Assembly: GCF_035582795.1 (NCBI RefSeq)
Contig: NC_134368.1
Location: 37,351,001 to 37,415,000, forward strand
Direction of reading: 5' to 3'
Length of the DNA stretch: 64,000 nt
DNA from: Mycteria americana
Lineage: Eukaryota; Chordata; Aves; Ciconiiformes; Ciconiidae
The notes under the pieces were generated by a model that worked only from the letters and a program-made list of their open reading frames with translations, searched no databases and was not told where the DNA came from. Both the position numbers and the translations under genes were made by a program. Within the stretch, counting starts at the first letter, position 1; each line of letters begins with the position of its first letter. Positions 23,701 to 38,300 of this stretch are shown here, piece after piece.

Positions 23701-24476
23701 TACAGCTACTGCAATTCCAACACTTAAGTTCCCACAGTTTTTTTTCACCCTAGGGCACCAGAAATGACAGGCATTCCAGAATTTTTATCAAAAATCCATG
23801 AGCACACCTTACTTCTACATATGAAGTAGTAAAAGATGCAGCTGAAAAAAAGCTTGAGATTGGCTTAGTCTTGCCCCTCTTCCTAGGTGGATACATAACA
23901 TTTGTTTATATGTAGTTTAACTGAACCACTGAAATGGACACAACTCACTTTCCCTCCTTTGCCTAAGTAGAGAGCCTATACTTCAGTAAGTCCACAACCA
24001 TGCAGCAGCTAAAGTTTAAAAGTGCTGTGTTGAGCATGTTCTGATCTCAGTGGTAATTAATAGCTCAAGTTGTTAATAATGGAAGTATAGTTATTAAAAT
24101 AGCTCAGAGGTATTCCATTCTAGAATACTTTTTCAAGTAAAATAAGCAGCAATGACTTCACTATCAAATGAAGACACACTTACTTCAAGGTTAAGGGTAT
24201 GAATTATCAAAGCAGCTAAGACTATAATGGTAGTTTACCTGTAAGACAACTGGCTGCAGTACCCTCAAGCTGAATCCACTTGGTTTTGCTACTGTAGAAT
24301 TATCAATAACCATTCCACCTACCTAAAGCTCTGTTGAAAAAAAAAAACTTTCAAGAGTCTTAGGCAGTACCAGGCAATCACTAATAGTGTGCTGATAACA
24401 TATCACCTTAAAAGACATGTACTTCTAATGTGTTCAGTGTACTGGAAACAACAGGAAAAGTTCATTAATATATTAA

Positions 24477-24482
24477 TTTATT
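24477..24482 (-). terminator. SLC25A4: Distal poly(A) signal, SLC25A4
   Basis: AATAAA on minus, about 650 bases after the stop, giving a 3' UTR of plausible length for this gene. Confidence 0.45.
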
Positions 24483-25029
24483 TCATCATTTCCATTTTAG
24501 TTCAATTGAACAGAGCAGACAACTTTTTGCTTTGTGAAGATACAGGGAGTTTTTGAAACACTGTATTTCCATATTGTACAATGTTTGAAAAATCAGATTG
24601 TGGTTTCAACCATGTGATTATATAATTTGTCAGTGAAGAGGCTGCAGTTAGGAACTCAGCCTGGTGCTTTAGTGTAGTTTGTATTTTCAGACATACTTTT
24701 CACTTAGTATCATATTAAAAAAATACATGATTTTAATTCATGTTATAAATGTCACCACTGTTGGGTAGCTAGAGACATCACTTAGTACAATAGGCATTTC
24801 TGAAGATCTCATTCTATTAAGAGTTCACAATATTACATTTTAAGCTAGGCATAGACCACCTAAGTCTTGTCTCTAGACAAAATGTATTACCTGAAATTTG
24901 AAGTATAATATATACATAGGTTCCAATACAAATGTTGGAGGAACTTTCATACAAAAATGTAACTGTGATGTAGTAGACAATTTTTAAATTAATGCATCCT
25001 CATCTCAACCAGATATGTTACTCATAAAT

Positions 25030-25035
25030 TTTATT
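25030..25035 (-). terminator. SLC25A4: Proximal poly(A) signal, SLC25A4
   Basis: TTTATT on plus, AATAAA on minus, about 100 bases after the stop codon. Confidence 0.4.
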
Positions 25036-25133
25036 CTGTTTCCCTAGGAAATATTTTGTTGTCCATTACATCACAATAGCATATTTTTTAAAAAAGTTGA
25101 TTGAGAACAATTGAACTACATTATGATGTTGTT

Positions 25134-27249
<2,116 letters not shown>

Positions 27250-27365
27250 GCTGGGAGCCGGTCCGACACCCCCTGCCCGGAGAGAGCCAACGAGCCGCGC
27301 ACCTCCCCACCCGGCCGCCCCCGCGCACCGCCCGCCAAATGGCCCCCAGGCCCCGCGCCGGCCCT

Positions 27366-27371
27366 CTTATA
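27366..27371 (-). promoter_or_regulatory. SLC25A4: TATA box of SLC25A4
   Basis: TATAAG on minus within GGTATAAGAGGGC, about 120 bases before the ATG. This predicts a start near 27,340 and a 5' UTR of roughly 90 bases. A TATA box inside a CpG island is, as I recall, also a feature of mammalian ANT1. Confidence 0.7.
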
Positions 27372-27419
27372 CCCCGCGGCCTCTCGCGATAGGAGGAGGT
27401 GTCCACCCGGGGCACGGAC

Positions 27420-27424
27420 ATTGG
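27420..27424 (-). promoter_or_regulatory. SLC25A4: CCAAT box of SLC25A4
   Basis: CCAAT on minus (ATTGG on plus), about 50 bases upstream of the TATA box, the normal spacing for an NF-Y site. Confidence 0.55.
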
Positions 27425-30400
27425 CTGGGACCCTCCCGAGCCCGCCCCCGCCGGGGGGCGCGGGGCAGCGCCGCCATGTTCCCTTGTGGAGGGAGTGCGA
27501 GGGCTACTGGGCTCGGGACGTTTAAAGGGCAAATTAAAGTTATCTGGTCGCTGCCGTGGAACGCTATGTCAGAGCATGTGCCTGCTGTATTAATAGCTCC
27601 TGGGAGGCACAGGAGGGGACTAAGGAAGCTGGCAGGAGTACCTCAGGCAATGTTAACTGTTTCGTGCAGGCCGGAGGCTGGTGCTGGGGACTGAAGGCTT
27701 GCCTAGAGAGGTCTGGGTGCAGCGACTGGTCAACTTGTTGACTGAAGGCAACTCGAAGAAGCAAGAGCACTTTAAGCCTTGACTTTTTGTGCATGGAGTC
27801 ACACCACAAAGGGTGAGGGGAACATGGATGCTGGGCAGGCGCCCTGGTGTGGATGTGTTGCCCCACAACAAAGTTCACCAGGGATGCATAGTCAGCCTGG
27901 GAGGTGGTGCAGTGGTGCAACGTTCATGAGCACCGGTAGCCAGAAATGGGCTAGACCTCTCCGAGTCAAGGACAAAGAGAGCTGCTTCATGTTCGATGCA
28001 TTGTGTGAACTTGCAGGCATCGAGGTCTTTAAATAGCCCAGCATGCTCCAGGACCTGGCTTTCCCCAAGAGGAGACAATGTGCCTTCCTGCATTGTACCC
28101 TCATTTCAACCCCGCAAGGTCAGACCCTCATAAGAGTCATAGTCAGTCCCCTCTGAAGGAGGGAGGGAGGGGAAGGGACTCCTGGAAGTACATGCCCAGG
28201 CACGCTTAAGTTGCTTGACTCGCAGCAGATGTGAAAGAAGAGTAAAGGCTGTAGTGAAACTCTGCCTTCATTCAGTGTCTTGTTCTTAGGGAAGCGTTCG
28301 AGTCTCAAATGAAGACTACATGGCTTCCTCACTGGTTTCCCTGTTTCTCATCTGTTCTTTCTGGCAGACCGCAATAAGAAAGCAAGAGCTTATGATTCAC
28401 TGTTGAGTGACTTTGTCGTGTAGAATAGTTACATGAAAGCCAGTGCAGCAAGTTGTAGATGCATACCTAGGAGTTTATTTTAAATGCTTTAAGAAGGCAG
28501 TAAGATGTGCCCCTAAGACAATGTTATACTGAGGAATGCATAGGGTAATGGGGTGTGCTTTGATTTGGTAATACGGTATCAATAATGGAAATAGGATTCA
28601 TCTGAATGTAGGTGCTAAAAGATTGGCTGTTCTACGAAGAGACATTCTCTTCAGGACAGCAAATCTCTTCTCAGTGACGTGTTTGTTAGCACGAGTCAGT
28701 GAGACTGTAAATTTGATCTCCCGTCTCTCCTGCCCGCTGCTGCTCTTAGGTCTGTTGAGGTAGAGGTCTCTTCTCATGAACCTCAGCTCTGGGAAGCGGA
28801 CGACAGCTTTAACTTCCAGGAGCACCCTTTGCACCTTGGCCATCCTAAGCAGAGGGAGCCTTTCCCCAGCTTCTAAGAAAGGGGAAGACAGCCCCCCTAA
28901 AGAGACCTTTTCCCTGAGCAAGGACCGAAAGCAGGTGCAAGCAGGAAGCGTAGGGGATCCCTAGAATTAGACTGTGAGTTGAGGGGAGTATTGTTTAACG
29001 TATGTAGCTGCCTGGTACCCTTGACCTTTCCTTTTTCTTCCTCATACTTCACTCACCAGGTCTGGTGTCTCCTCTTTTCACAGGAAAGTAAATACCCCTT
29101 TTAACGTCTCAGGGCTTCTGCTGCTGGTTTCATACAGACCCGTGGGATGGTGGTGCTCACAGTTGCTGTCCGACTGTCCAGACTGATAAGGTCTCCTCAG
29201 TGTGCGCACTCAGGTGTCAGCCAGTGCCCCACTGACTGGTGTATGGTGAGTGAGAGGTGGGAGAGTGGCAGTGGGATGCTACTGGGGAGGGAGGGGAGTG
29301 GGGAGCTTGTGGGGGGGGGTGTAGCCTGAAAGGGTCTTTTGCCTGCCCCTCCCCCACCATCTTTGTTTTACCTCATTTAAATTGCCTTCTTTTAAAAAGA
29401 CATTTTAATAAAGTCTTTATCATAAGAATTTCAGTTAGTTTTTGAAGTTATTGTTGTGCATCATCTTCCTACTCCACAGAGGCTCTTTGGTTTAATAGAT
29501 ATTTCTGTAGCACTAATACTACTTACCCGTGACTGCCAGTATTTAAAGAAAGCAGTGCATAGAAAGCAAATAGCCACTTTTTCTGATTCTGCTCTCCCTT
29601 TCCTGAGCCCAGATGTCTATTTTCAGGAGATACTCGGCTTCCAGTTTTAACAAAAGCAGGGCTGGACCAGGACATCTGTCTGCTACTCTGAGTGTTATTC
29701 TTCATTTGTTTGATTTTTGCTCCAAATGCCTGTTTTGGATCTTTCCTATGTAAGACAATGAGGCTTTTTATGTTACTTACTGTAGGAGTTCAAATGTATC
29801 CTGTAAGGAACTTACTGCTAACTCCAGCAATACCACCAAATTTGAGGGTAAGCTTTTCCACTAGCTGGAAATGCCATTAAAAAAAAGTGAGAGGAACTTT
29901 GGCTTTTCATACAGTTAGTTGGTGTTTAGTGTTCTATATTCAGAATAGTTACTGTTACTTTCATGGAGAAATGGTTAAAACAGTTTTGAAAATGCAAGCT
30001 TTCCTTTCTGAATTATTGAAAGCCAGCTGTTAAGCCTCATCTTCCTTAGAAGTTTGCAGCTTGGGAAGGATTAGCTGGCTTTCTAGGCTGAGTTTGTGGG
30101 TGCTCTGGTGCTCTGTACTGCTGACATAGCATAAAGACACTGGAATTTGTTCCTAAAAATTCTGAGCTAAAAATGATAACCTAGATCTATATTTTCAAAA
30201 GAGATTAGTGACTGACTGCATTGTGCTTTGATGTGTGAATAGCCAGCGTGAAACACTACAGGAGATCAACTTTTACAAAGTATTGTATACCCTTGTTTAT
30301 TTGCATTTGCAAGGCACTGGGAACTCTAGTGTTGAGGCAAGGCCAGACACAAAAGTCAGCAGTCTGAGTCTGACAGCAGACACAAGGGGGAGCACAAGGA

Positions 30401-30783
30401 ATCAGTCAGGCCATCCTGACCCGCAGCATAGACTATGATGCCAAGAAGAAATATGTTTGGGATTTTTTTTTTCAGGAAAGATTTGTAGGGTTGTAGTAAA
30501 TTTTCCTTGTATAAGATTGGTTTATGTTTGTGGTCAGTTCCTCCCTGAGTAAGAGGAAAAGCATGGAAGAAGGCAAAAAAGTGACAGTTTGAAAGTGTAA
30601 GCAATAAATAATGAAGACTAATTTCATGGTCTGATTGATCTGGCTGTAGACATGAACCAACATTTTCGCACTAGGCCGTGCAGGGCTGTAATAATAAACA
30701 AGGGTTGCTCATACTTGATGTGATGGAGAACCATCAGTCAGTGGAAAGACACAAAGATATGGTAAAGATGGTGGGTTAAGTCT

Positions 30784-30957
30784 TGTCGTGGTTTAACTCC
30801 AGCTAGCAGCTAAGCAGCACACAGCCGCACACTCACTCCCATATACATCTGTCACCTAGTACATCTTTGTATTATCAACACTGTTTGCAGCACAAATCCA
30901 AAACATAGCCCCATACTAGCTGATATAAAGAAAATTATCCCAGCCAAAACCAGCACA
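30784..30957 (-). mobile_element. Solo LTR (ERVL-type), copy 3, internally deleted
   Basis: Has the same two ends as copies 1 and 2 (TGTCGTGGTTTAACTCC ... CCAAAACCAGCACA) and perfect 5-bp duplications agtct (30779-30783 and 30958-30962), but is only 174 bp. The central ~400 bp, including the promoter block, is missing, with the break near 30,840. Deletion happened after insertion or in the source copy. Confidence 0.85.
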
Positions 30958-31379
30958 AGTCTATGCACCGTGGTCTACATGTGTAATAGGATTGTAAGAC
31001 AGCATTTTTCAGACCAGAAAAAAAGAAATGTTGTAACTAAAGTGATGAGACCTTGGATCAAAGCATTATCGGTGTGAAAGGATAGAAAGAAACACATTAC
31101 AGCCTTAATATGTATGAATGGATCAGCAGGATTTGCAACTGATATGTGAGACTCTAGGAGGACATCCAAGTCAGGGATGGATACCCAATGATAGGCTTAG
31201 AGAGTGATTCATAGTGATGAGCAAAGCAAGCAGCAGGAAGGATGGAGAACTGGGGAAAGACTAAAATCTCTTGGTTTTATCCATACTGAGGACATGCTTC
31301 ATGGACTGCTCAGGTTTTTAGCTAGAGTTTAGAGAAGACAACGTTGATACAGAAAAGTTGAATCTGAATTACCACAGTA

Positions 31380-33300
31380 GGAATAATAGCTATATTTGTG
31401 CTCGTGGGGAAGGTAAGAGTGAAAAATGTACAAGGAAAGGAGGCATGAAACAATAGCAGATGTCCAAGCACACAGAGGAAGCAGCAGATGCAGCTATTTA
31501 TCTTAAAATAGCAATTTTACAAGTAGGAGGAGAGTAAGAGAGCCCAAAGAGGCTAAATGGGGATGAGAGTTGAGGAGAAATAACAAGGTTATTTGATAAT
31601 CAAGAAGAATGAAGGAGTGTGGATTCTGAGTTTTGTCTTGGGCAGATATTAGTGAGGGCAATTTTAGCTGGGTATTGGTGTTATCTGGCTTAGGGAGGAG
31701 CCTACATTGAGCTGGAGAGGAGGAAAACTGGACAGTAAGTGTCAGCAGCACATTGAGGAGAGAAATGTTAGTGCTGGAAATAGCAGCGTGAGTCCACATG
31801 GGATATGTTTGTTTATTAGACTGTGTGTGTAATGTGAGGATAAGGAGTTGGAGGAGGGTCAAATTTCAGAAGAAAAGTGAGGAAGTGGATGAAAGTGGAT
31901 ATGAAAAAGATCAGAAGTTATGTTTTTACAGGACAAAGATGGGGTGTAAAAGTAGGAAAGAAAAAAATACCCAATATGTGACACAAGGAGTAGAGACTTG
32001 TGGGAAATGGGCAGTATCATATTAATACTTCTTTTAGCAAGGATTTGTGTAGAACATGTTCAGAAAGAGAGCATTTGAGAAGTGCATTAAAAGTGGTGAA
32101 AGGCAGCTAGGTCTTCAGTTAAGTTGGAAAAGTAGGAGCAAAGATGAGGAGGATGGCACAACTGGAAGGGGAGACAATTAAATGGTTGTGGATGAAGTAA
32201 ACCTGATCACAGGCCAACCAGGAAATTGAAGCTGAAGGCAGACTGAGGTTTATGTTTGGCAACCAGGCTTCATAACTCGTGAGATAGGAGTGGAGAGTAA
32301 GAAACAGAGAGAATCTGCAATCAGTGGAGAGTAAGAAACAGAGAGAATCTGCAATCAAATCTGTGCTTGAGAGCAAAGATGAGACAGGAAGAAGAGGGCA
32401 GAGATTAGATGGGATTTTATCAGTCTGATGAGATGAAAATCATGGAAAGAGCAAATGACAGGACATGAGGAAGGACATGGCAGGCGAGGGAGCAGGTCAG
32501 AGAGGAAGGATGGGACAACAGAGATCAGGGACACAGCAATGGTCGCTGCGGAGCACATCAAAGGAATGGCCCTTCCAGGGAGTGGGACACTGAGGGCTGC
32601 AGGTGAAATGAACAGACCAGTGCAAGGAGACATATGGGTGTCTGCTATAGGGTGTCAGCAAGGACATCAGCACGGAGCTTGAAGCTTCATGAGGATGAGT
32701 GTGGGAAACTGTGAGGAAAGGAAGAGAGTTGGTTGAAGTTGCTGAGGAAGGCTGATGAGGAGGAGCTGGCTGGCTGGCTGACAATTCTTCAGAGAGGGAA
32801 AGAGCCAAGATACTGCTCAAAAGCAGATAAAAAGTGACAGGGATGGTGAGGGCAGCCCCAGTGTGAGAGTAAGGGGTGGGATGGGATGAGGAATGGAGGT
32901 CTCTGTAAGAGACTGAAGCTGCAGAGGGAAAGTCAGACAAGGGGATCGAGGATGTGCAGACACTGAGATGTAATAGGCCTGTAGGAAATATTTGAAGTGT
33001 ATCTTCCAGCGGCAGCAAGTGAAGAGAAGGAAGGGGAGTGGAATGGGCAGAAGGACAGAACGGGAATGCAAGAAGGAATGAGTGAGCAATGGTAAAGTCT
33101 TGAGAGAGTGGGGATGGAGAGGTGGAGGTGTGGCAAATGTCACTAAGGGCAAAAAGGAGGCAGAGTAAGAGGTAGAGCTCAGATTTGTGCCTCAGGAAGG
33201 TTGTTTAAGAAACAAGAAGGAACCGCTGAAGGAATAAAAAGGGAGAGAGAATATTAGAGTAAGCTGCAGGAAGAGGGCAGGGTGAGAGACGTGGAGGAGT
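31380..33300. other. Purine-biased plus strand block
   Basis: For nearly 2 kb the plus strand is dominated by A and G (many gaggaag/ggaaag words), which leaves few stops on the minus strand (ORFs of 119, 92, 173 and 111 codons). Their translations are Ser/Leu/Pro-rich and low in complexity, with no domain recognised. A 34-base tandem duplication lies inside. Confidence 0.6.
32289..32356. repeat. 34-base tandem duplication
   Basis: The unit gtggagagtaagaaacagag followed by agaatctgcaatca occurs twice in a row without differences, indicating recent slippage or unequal exchange. Confidence 0.85.
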
Positions 33301-34154
33301 AGCCCACAAGCAGGGTTAACCAGGTTAGACGAGGTCTCTCTAGTCTCTGTTGGCTGATTTCTTCTTCATGCAGGTGTGTGGCCAGGCATGTTTTACTTTG
33401 GACATTCCCTTTTGACTGAACTAGTAATGAGAGTATATGTGTTGACTAAATGACTTCTGCCGTGTTAAGGATTACCCTGGTGAAAACAACTAACCCAAGG
33501 TTAATAAATCTTTTCAATTTTCAATGCTTCATTGACTTCACTAGTGGCTGCTTTGAGGTAGTGGAGAAGGCAAAGGTCACTGCGAAGAGCATGGCATGGG
33601 GACCGAGGAAGAAAGGAAACAAGTCAAGTGCTAACCCTGCAGGATTTGGTTCCTCATCAGAGGTTTATTTCACACAGTTTTCAGAACCTTACTTTCTTGT
33701 TTAATTCTGTTGCAATATCAGGTATGACAAAACTGCTTTGAGTCCAATAGTCAAGCGCTGATTCCTGCTACACTAGTTGTCTGAAGAGTTGAAATCACAG
33801 TCTTTACTCTGAAATTAATGTCACTTCTCGATAGGACCGTGTAGTAAATACTTGATATGCTGTAGACAGAGAGAATAAAAATATTGCTAAGATTTAGAAC
33901 TTAAGTAATTTTTCCTCATAGGGCTCAACATACCTTGAGAAAAGGAGATGTGCATTAAAGTGGATAACTAATGGATGCTACGGGCTGTCATGAACATTTA
34001 CAGTACTCTAGAACATCTGTTCATCGTTTGATAATTAATGCATTCTTGCCATAAACATAACAGTACACATTACAGATTATGGTAAACTCATTAATCAGAG
34101 TCATTGTGGACAGTTTTCAAGCCATGGATGTAAGCAAATTAATGACCTGTTAGA

Positions 34155-34183
34155 CTCCATAATAGTTGAGACTCCATAATAGT
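34155..34183. repeat. Short tandem duplication
   Basis: actccataatagttgag is repeated back to back (17-base unit, two copies). Confidence 0.75.
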
Positions 34184-34237
34184 TGATTTACTACTTATTA
34201 ATTCTTTTTTGGTAAATACATTTTTTATATCAAATTT

Positions 34238-34350
34238 ATCTCATTATCCTCAGACTATATTTTGGAGGAAAAGGCAAAGAAAAGTGAAGTGACTTGCTCA
34301 AGGTCATTCTGTCAGCATGTGGCAGAGCGAGGCATGATGCAGGTTTCCCA
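34238..34350 (-). repeat. MIR SINE fragment
   Basis: The order gtgaagtgacttgctcaagg, tcattctgtcagcatgtggc, agagcgaggcatgatgcagg is the reverse complement of the MIR core (tgacttgcccaaggtcacac...agtggcagagc...). Clear by eye, diverged as expected for an ancient element. Confidence 0.7.
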
Positions 34351-35259
34351 GTTTTGCCAGATCTCTCTCGTACATGTATGAATTTTTTAATTTCTTTCCT
34401 CTGAGCCAGAAGCAGAGAGTTTTATCAGCAGCAGGATCAGTTTGCTGTCCTACTCTGGAACATGGCTTAGAGCTGAAGTGGATGAAGTAGGAATCTGCTG
34501 TTTAAGTATGTAAGTAGGTATGTAAGTAGGTAGATGGGGTAATGTACATCCTGAAATCTGGGTTTGTATTTGGATAACCACTGTAAAAAGTGTAACTTTG
34601 GTAGCATCCATTGCTTTATAAGTTCTGTTCCCTGTCTGGTTTGATGTGTCATGGTTTGTGATCTCTCAAACATAAAAGGTTAGCTGGCATAAATTTGTAC
34701 AATTCAGATACCTAGTAACATTCTGTTACAGGTATTAGTGCACTACTGCATAGTGTTACACACACTACTTCATTGTTATTACAAAATTAATTTATCCACA
34801 CTGAACCGTGCCCTCATGCAATCATTATTGCTGGACAAGGCCTGCTGAAGACAATAGAAAAGGGTCTGGAAAGGAACTAAGTAAGGGTGTCAGAGTTGGG
34901 CTAATAGTTGATAGGTTTTCTCAAAATTGTAAGCTGGCAACATAAGCTATGGCAATAATATAAAAAGTCAAGATCATATTTATTCCAATAACACCAGTAA
35001 AGCTTATTCAGAACAAGCATAAAGCAGAATTTGAAAGCCTATGTTGCAGCTGAAAGGAATATTGTGCTTTTTCTTTTGATGTAGATCTCTGCAGAAAATA
35101 ATTTCTTTAGTCATTCCCAAACATGCATCATTACATGGTGGAGAGTATATCACTTCTTGGATTCAGTGATTTTCAGTTTTTGTGCTTCCAGGAAAAAATA
35201 CATGCTGAGAGGATCTCTGATGTTTCTTTTATTTATTTAATTTTTTATTTTTATTTTAG

Positions 35260-35361
35260 CTGGAACATATTTTGCATGAAGAAATGAGATCTGGAGATTG
35301 TTTTGCTCTACAACAGCTTTTAAAAAACTATGACCTTCAGGACAAAGGGAAGGTCAAGAAG
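35260..35361 (+). CDS. EFCAB6-like exon: first half of an EF hand
   Basis: 34 codons in phase 0 after a T-rich acceptor (tttttattttag), with donor aag|gtttgc (usable, not optimal). It reads LEHILHEEMRSGDCF then ALQQLLKNYDLQDKGKVKK. The last part is an E-helix and EF loop with D1, Q3, K5, G6 and V8, like the degenerate loops of EFCAB6. The continuation expected after V8 (an acid at position 12, then Phe) is not evident in the next 200 bases. Confidence 0.55.
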
Positions 35362-38300
35362 GTTTGCTTCTCAAGAAAAGCCTACATTTCCAGGGTCCTA
35401 ATCTTTGTGTTTGATAGTTATTCATAGCTTCATTTTCCTACTTACTACCTTGAAATCTTCGCTTTCCTATCATTTTTTTTCTTATTCTTCCTAAAGATAG
35501 TAGTTTGCTTTTGTTTTTGAAATCAGTGCCCAGAAATTATTAAAATTGTACTTTGCTTTTCTACATGTTCCAGTTCATTCCAAGGTATGCTTCTCATGGT
35601 ATTGACCAGATTTCTTGGAAGGTATGACAGCTGCAAACAGTATCAACAATGTCTGGGCAGGTATGTGATCAGAGAAAAGCTAAGTTATGGGCTGAAGCTC
35701 TCTACGTTTTCCATAACATACCACATGATAAAAGTTGTTCTTGCTGCTAGCAGGTAACATTTCCTAGCAGTAGCGTTCCAACTGTGTTTTACATCCTGAT
35801 CAGGAAAATGAGTTCTTCACCCAGTTCTCCTGCTTACCTAGTGTTTTTTTTATGTTTGTTTTTTTCCAGACTGGAGAAATATGGGCTTGTGTGAATGCAG
35901 AATTCAGATGCCCCTGCCTAAGTGGCATGACCTAGAAAATAGGTCTGATTTGTTTTCAAAGCTTAGTAAAGCGAAGCTATTAAAAAGCAAAAGCATTAAA
36001 ACAGATTTTTCTGACTCAAAGTTTGCAACATGCCCTTCTTCAGAAAATCTTTTGGGTTGAAAGAATGCCTAGCAGGTCACCTAGCTCTCTCTGCATAGTG
36101 CAACATTGTTCTCATCATTCCTGCAATACCCTGAGTGATAGCTCTCACATTCAGCTTTCCATCGCTCTGGTGACTCTTGCATGTGGGTCAATTGCCTGCC
36201 TCTTCTTAGAGTTGTAGGGACCTATTCTTTCTTCTTATGTTCGTGTAAACCAGTAATTACCCTTTTGAATCAGTGATACAACATTGGTGCAAATCAGTGT
36301 ATATGAGGGAATCTCATAGCTTTTTTTAGTTGTTTTTTTTTTACTGTTTTGCTCAAGCTTAGTCTTCTAAACATTTTTATATCAGTCTTGATGGGATAAT
36401 GAAGGTACTTGGTCTTTGTGTTATTCAATTCATTTTTTGTCATCCTTTGGGTTGCAGTAATTTTGGAGTGTCAGAAAATTATTTGAGTTGATCTTTTTAT
36501 GTTTGTAATCTTTGCTTCTGGGTTTTATTTGCTAAGTTGCTTCTGTGTGTAATTTTACTGTTCTGGATATTTTATCTTTTAAAAATCCATTGTTTCAGGC
36601 TGACAGATTTTAATTAAGTGAAATAATTTAAGTGATTTGGTTTCCATCTGCTATTTCTGACAATACATCCAATTATAATATAATAATTTTCTTTTTAATA
36701 AGTGTCAGTATTGTTAGCTCCTGCTCAGGTTGTTACCTCTTCCTGTCTTCAGGTATTTTGTAGAGTTTCTCATTCTGTGATTGTTAGATTAGTCTTTCTT
36801 CTGTGAACTAGTTCATAATTTTCTTGCTGACAGTAATTTTATTTTCATACCATTTCATACCATTTCAGGACAAACTGAAATGATTTCTGACAGCAATATA
36901 CATTTAACTGAATCACAGCTTTGTGCTCAATCAGATAACCCGCATTGCAATAGCAAAAGAAGGTAATCATATTTTTATATTACAGAAACAATTGCAGACA
37001 TTAAGTGTAGATGTCACTGTAACACATACTTGAAACATCTATTACCACAACAATTTTAATAGAAATGCAAGCTTATTTTTAAGTATGTGAGAAATGAACA
37101 AATTATGTAGCTCAGTGGCTGAATCACTGAATCATGAATTTCTTCTCACCCTATGTGCTGGTTAAATAGTTCACAAATACATTGTTATTATAATTCAAAT
37201 AGCATTGATTATAATGCCAGACATGTTTTTATAATAAATTGAAGTATTGGTCTTTCTATACTTTGCAAGAAAATGGCAAATTAAGGCCAGCTCCACATTA
37301 TTAAAAGCCACACATTATTAAAAGTGTAGCTATATTGATGAAGACTGTGGGAAAAAATCACACCCCTGGCTTACAGAGCTACACATGCACCTCTCCATCC
37401 ATTATGGGGATGCAGTTTGTATTGGCAAAGGAGTTCTTTTTTATGATACAGCTTATTTCATTTGAGGTGCTCCGATCGTGCTAGCAAAAATCTTTTTTTT
37501 TCCCCGGATAAGCTGCCTCTCTGCTAAGGGGCTTTATTAATAGAGAGATTAGCCTTATCAGATATGCCTGAGGATGTAACCGTTTTCCATATTTGCTCAT
37601 ATACTTGCCCTATCCTTGTATACAGGTACCCCCACATTGAAGCAATGGATAGGTAGTTGTTAAGAATAGATGTGTATAATGTCTGCAGCCTAATTTCAGG
37701 TCATGTTGGAGACGAAGGAGTGGGGCCATTGCTCCAGAAAGCATGGTATTCTCATTTAACTGATCAGCTGAAGTTGGTGAAATGGGACAGTGAAATAAAG
37801 GGCCTAGATTCCTTTTAAATTATAGGCATACTAGTAGCAACTTTCATTTTTTTACCAGCTGAGATCCTTTGTTATGCCAGTGAGTTTTCCTCATGAACCA
37901 TTTTCCTCTAAAACTACCTGGAGCAGAGCTAATCAGGACTTTGCCAAAAACAGCATTTTTTTTCATCAGAAGTTATCAAAATCATTAAAGTGTAAGCAAG
38001 AAAATGTATTCATTTCAGCAAAAAATCCTCAAGTCCCGTGTATATGCATGAAGGAAAGAAAGGTCTGCAGAACAGCCAGAACCTCAGCAACTGGGAGGTC
38101 AATGTTGAAGACAATAACCATACCTCTGAGGGGAGAGACAAGTGTTGAGACAGTCTGTAGATGTCAGAGTTTATGCCTTCTGCCTTGTGAACAAAATCCA
38201 GAGAGGAAAAAAATGGAAAAAACCCAGTAGAAACAGAAACGAAACAAAACAGAGCGGGGTAAAGGGGTGGAGGCTGGGAAGAAATTACTTGAGGGTGAGG

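Larger units (their letters stand above)
18831..24440. other. Intergenic region between convergent CFAP97 and SLC25A4
   Basis: No supported gene. About 18,990-22,450 contains several overlapping 60-125-codon ORFs on both strands and fewer AT-rich runs than its surroundings, as in an old decayed transposon, but I recognise no protein motif. A solo LTR interrupts it at 20196-20775. From 22,450 to 24,440 I see nothing specific. Confidence 0.6.
24440..25133 (-). other. SLC25A4: SLC25A4 3' UTR (predicted)
   Basis: Two minus-strand AATAAA signals follow the stop: a proximal one at 25030-25035 and a distal one at 24477-24482. The extent drawn assumes use of the distal site; transcript ends are not visible in the sequence. 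Confidence 0.5.
27530..35259. other. Gene-poor region between SLC25A4 and the EF-hand locus
   Basis: No supported exon. It holds a modest GC-rich patch open on both strands at 28,598-28,964, a deleted LTR at 30784-30957, a purine-rich plus strand at about 31,380-33,300 and an MIR fossil at 34,238-34,350. Upstream exons of the EFCAB6-like gene should lie here if it starts after SLC25A4, but I could not identify any. Confidence 0.55.

Noticed and set aside
32497..33018. 173-codon minus ORF
   Set aside because: Explained by the purine-biased plus strand; Ser/Leu/Pro-rich, no domain.
35870..35929. Candidate exon after a strong acceptor (open frame with MPLPKWHDLENRSDLF)
   Set aside because: Needs an upstream exon ending with one base; the only such donor (35841) would leave an intron under 30 bases. 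Kept as possible only.
37859..37991. Candidate EF-hand gene exon with good acceptor and gtaagc donor (reads LRSFVMPVSFPHEPF)
   Set aside because: Phase 0 in and 1 out does not chain with 36869 or 42887, and the residues do not line up with the missing EF-hand helix.
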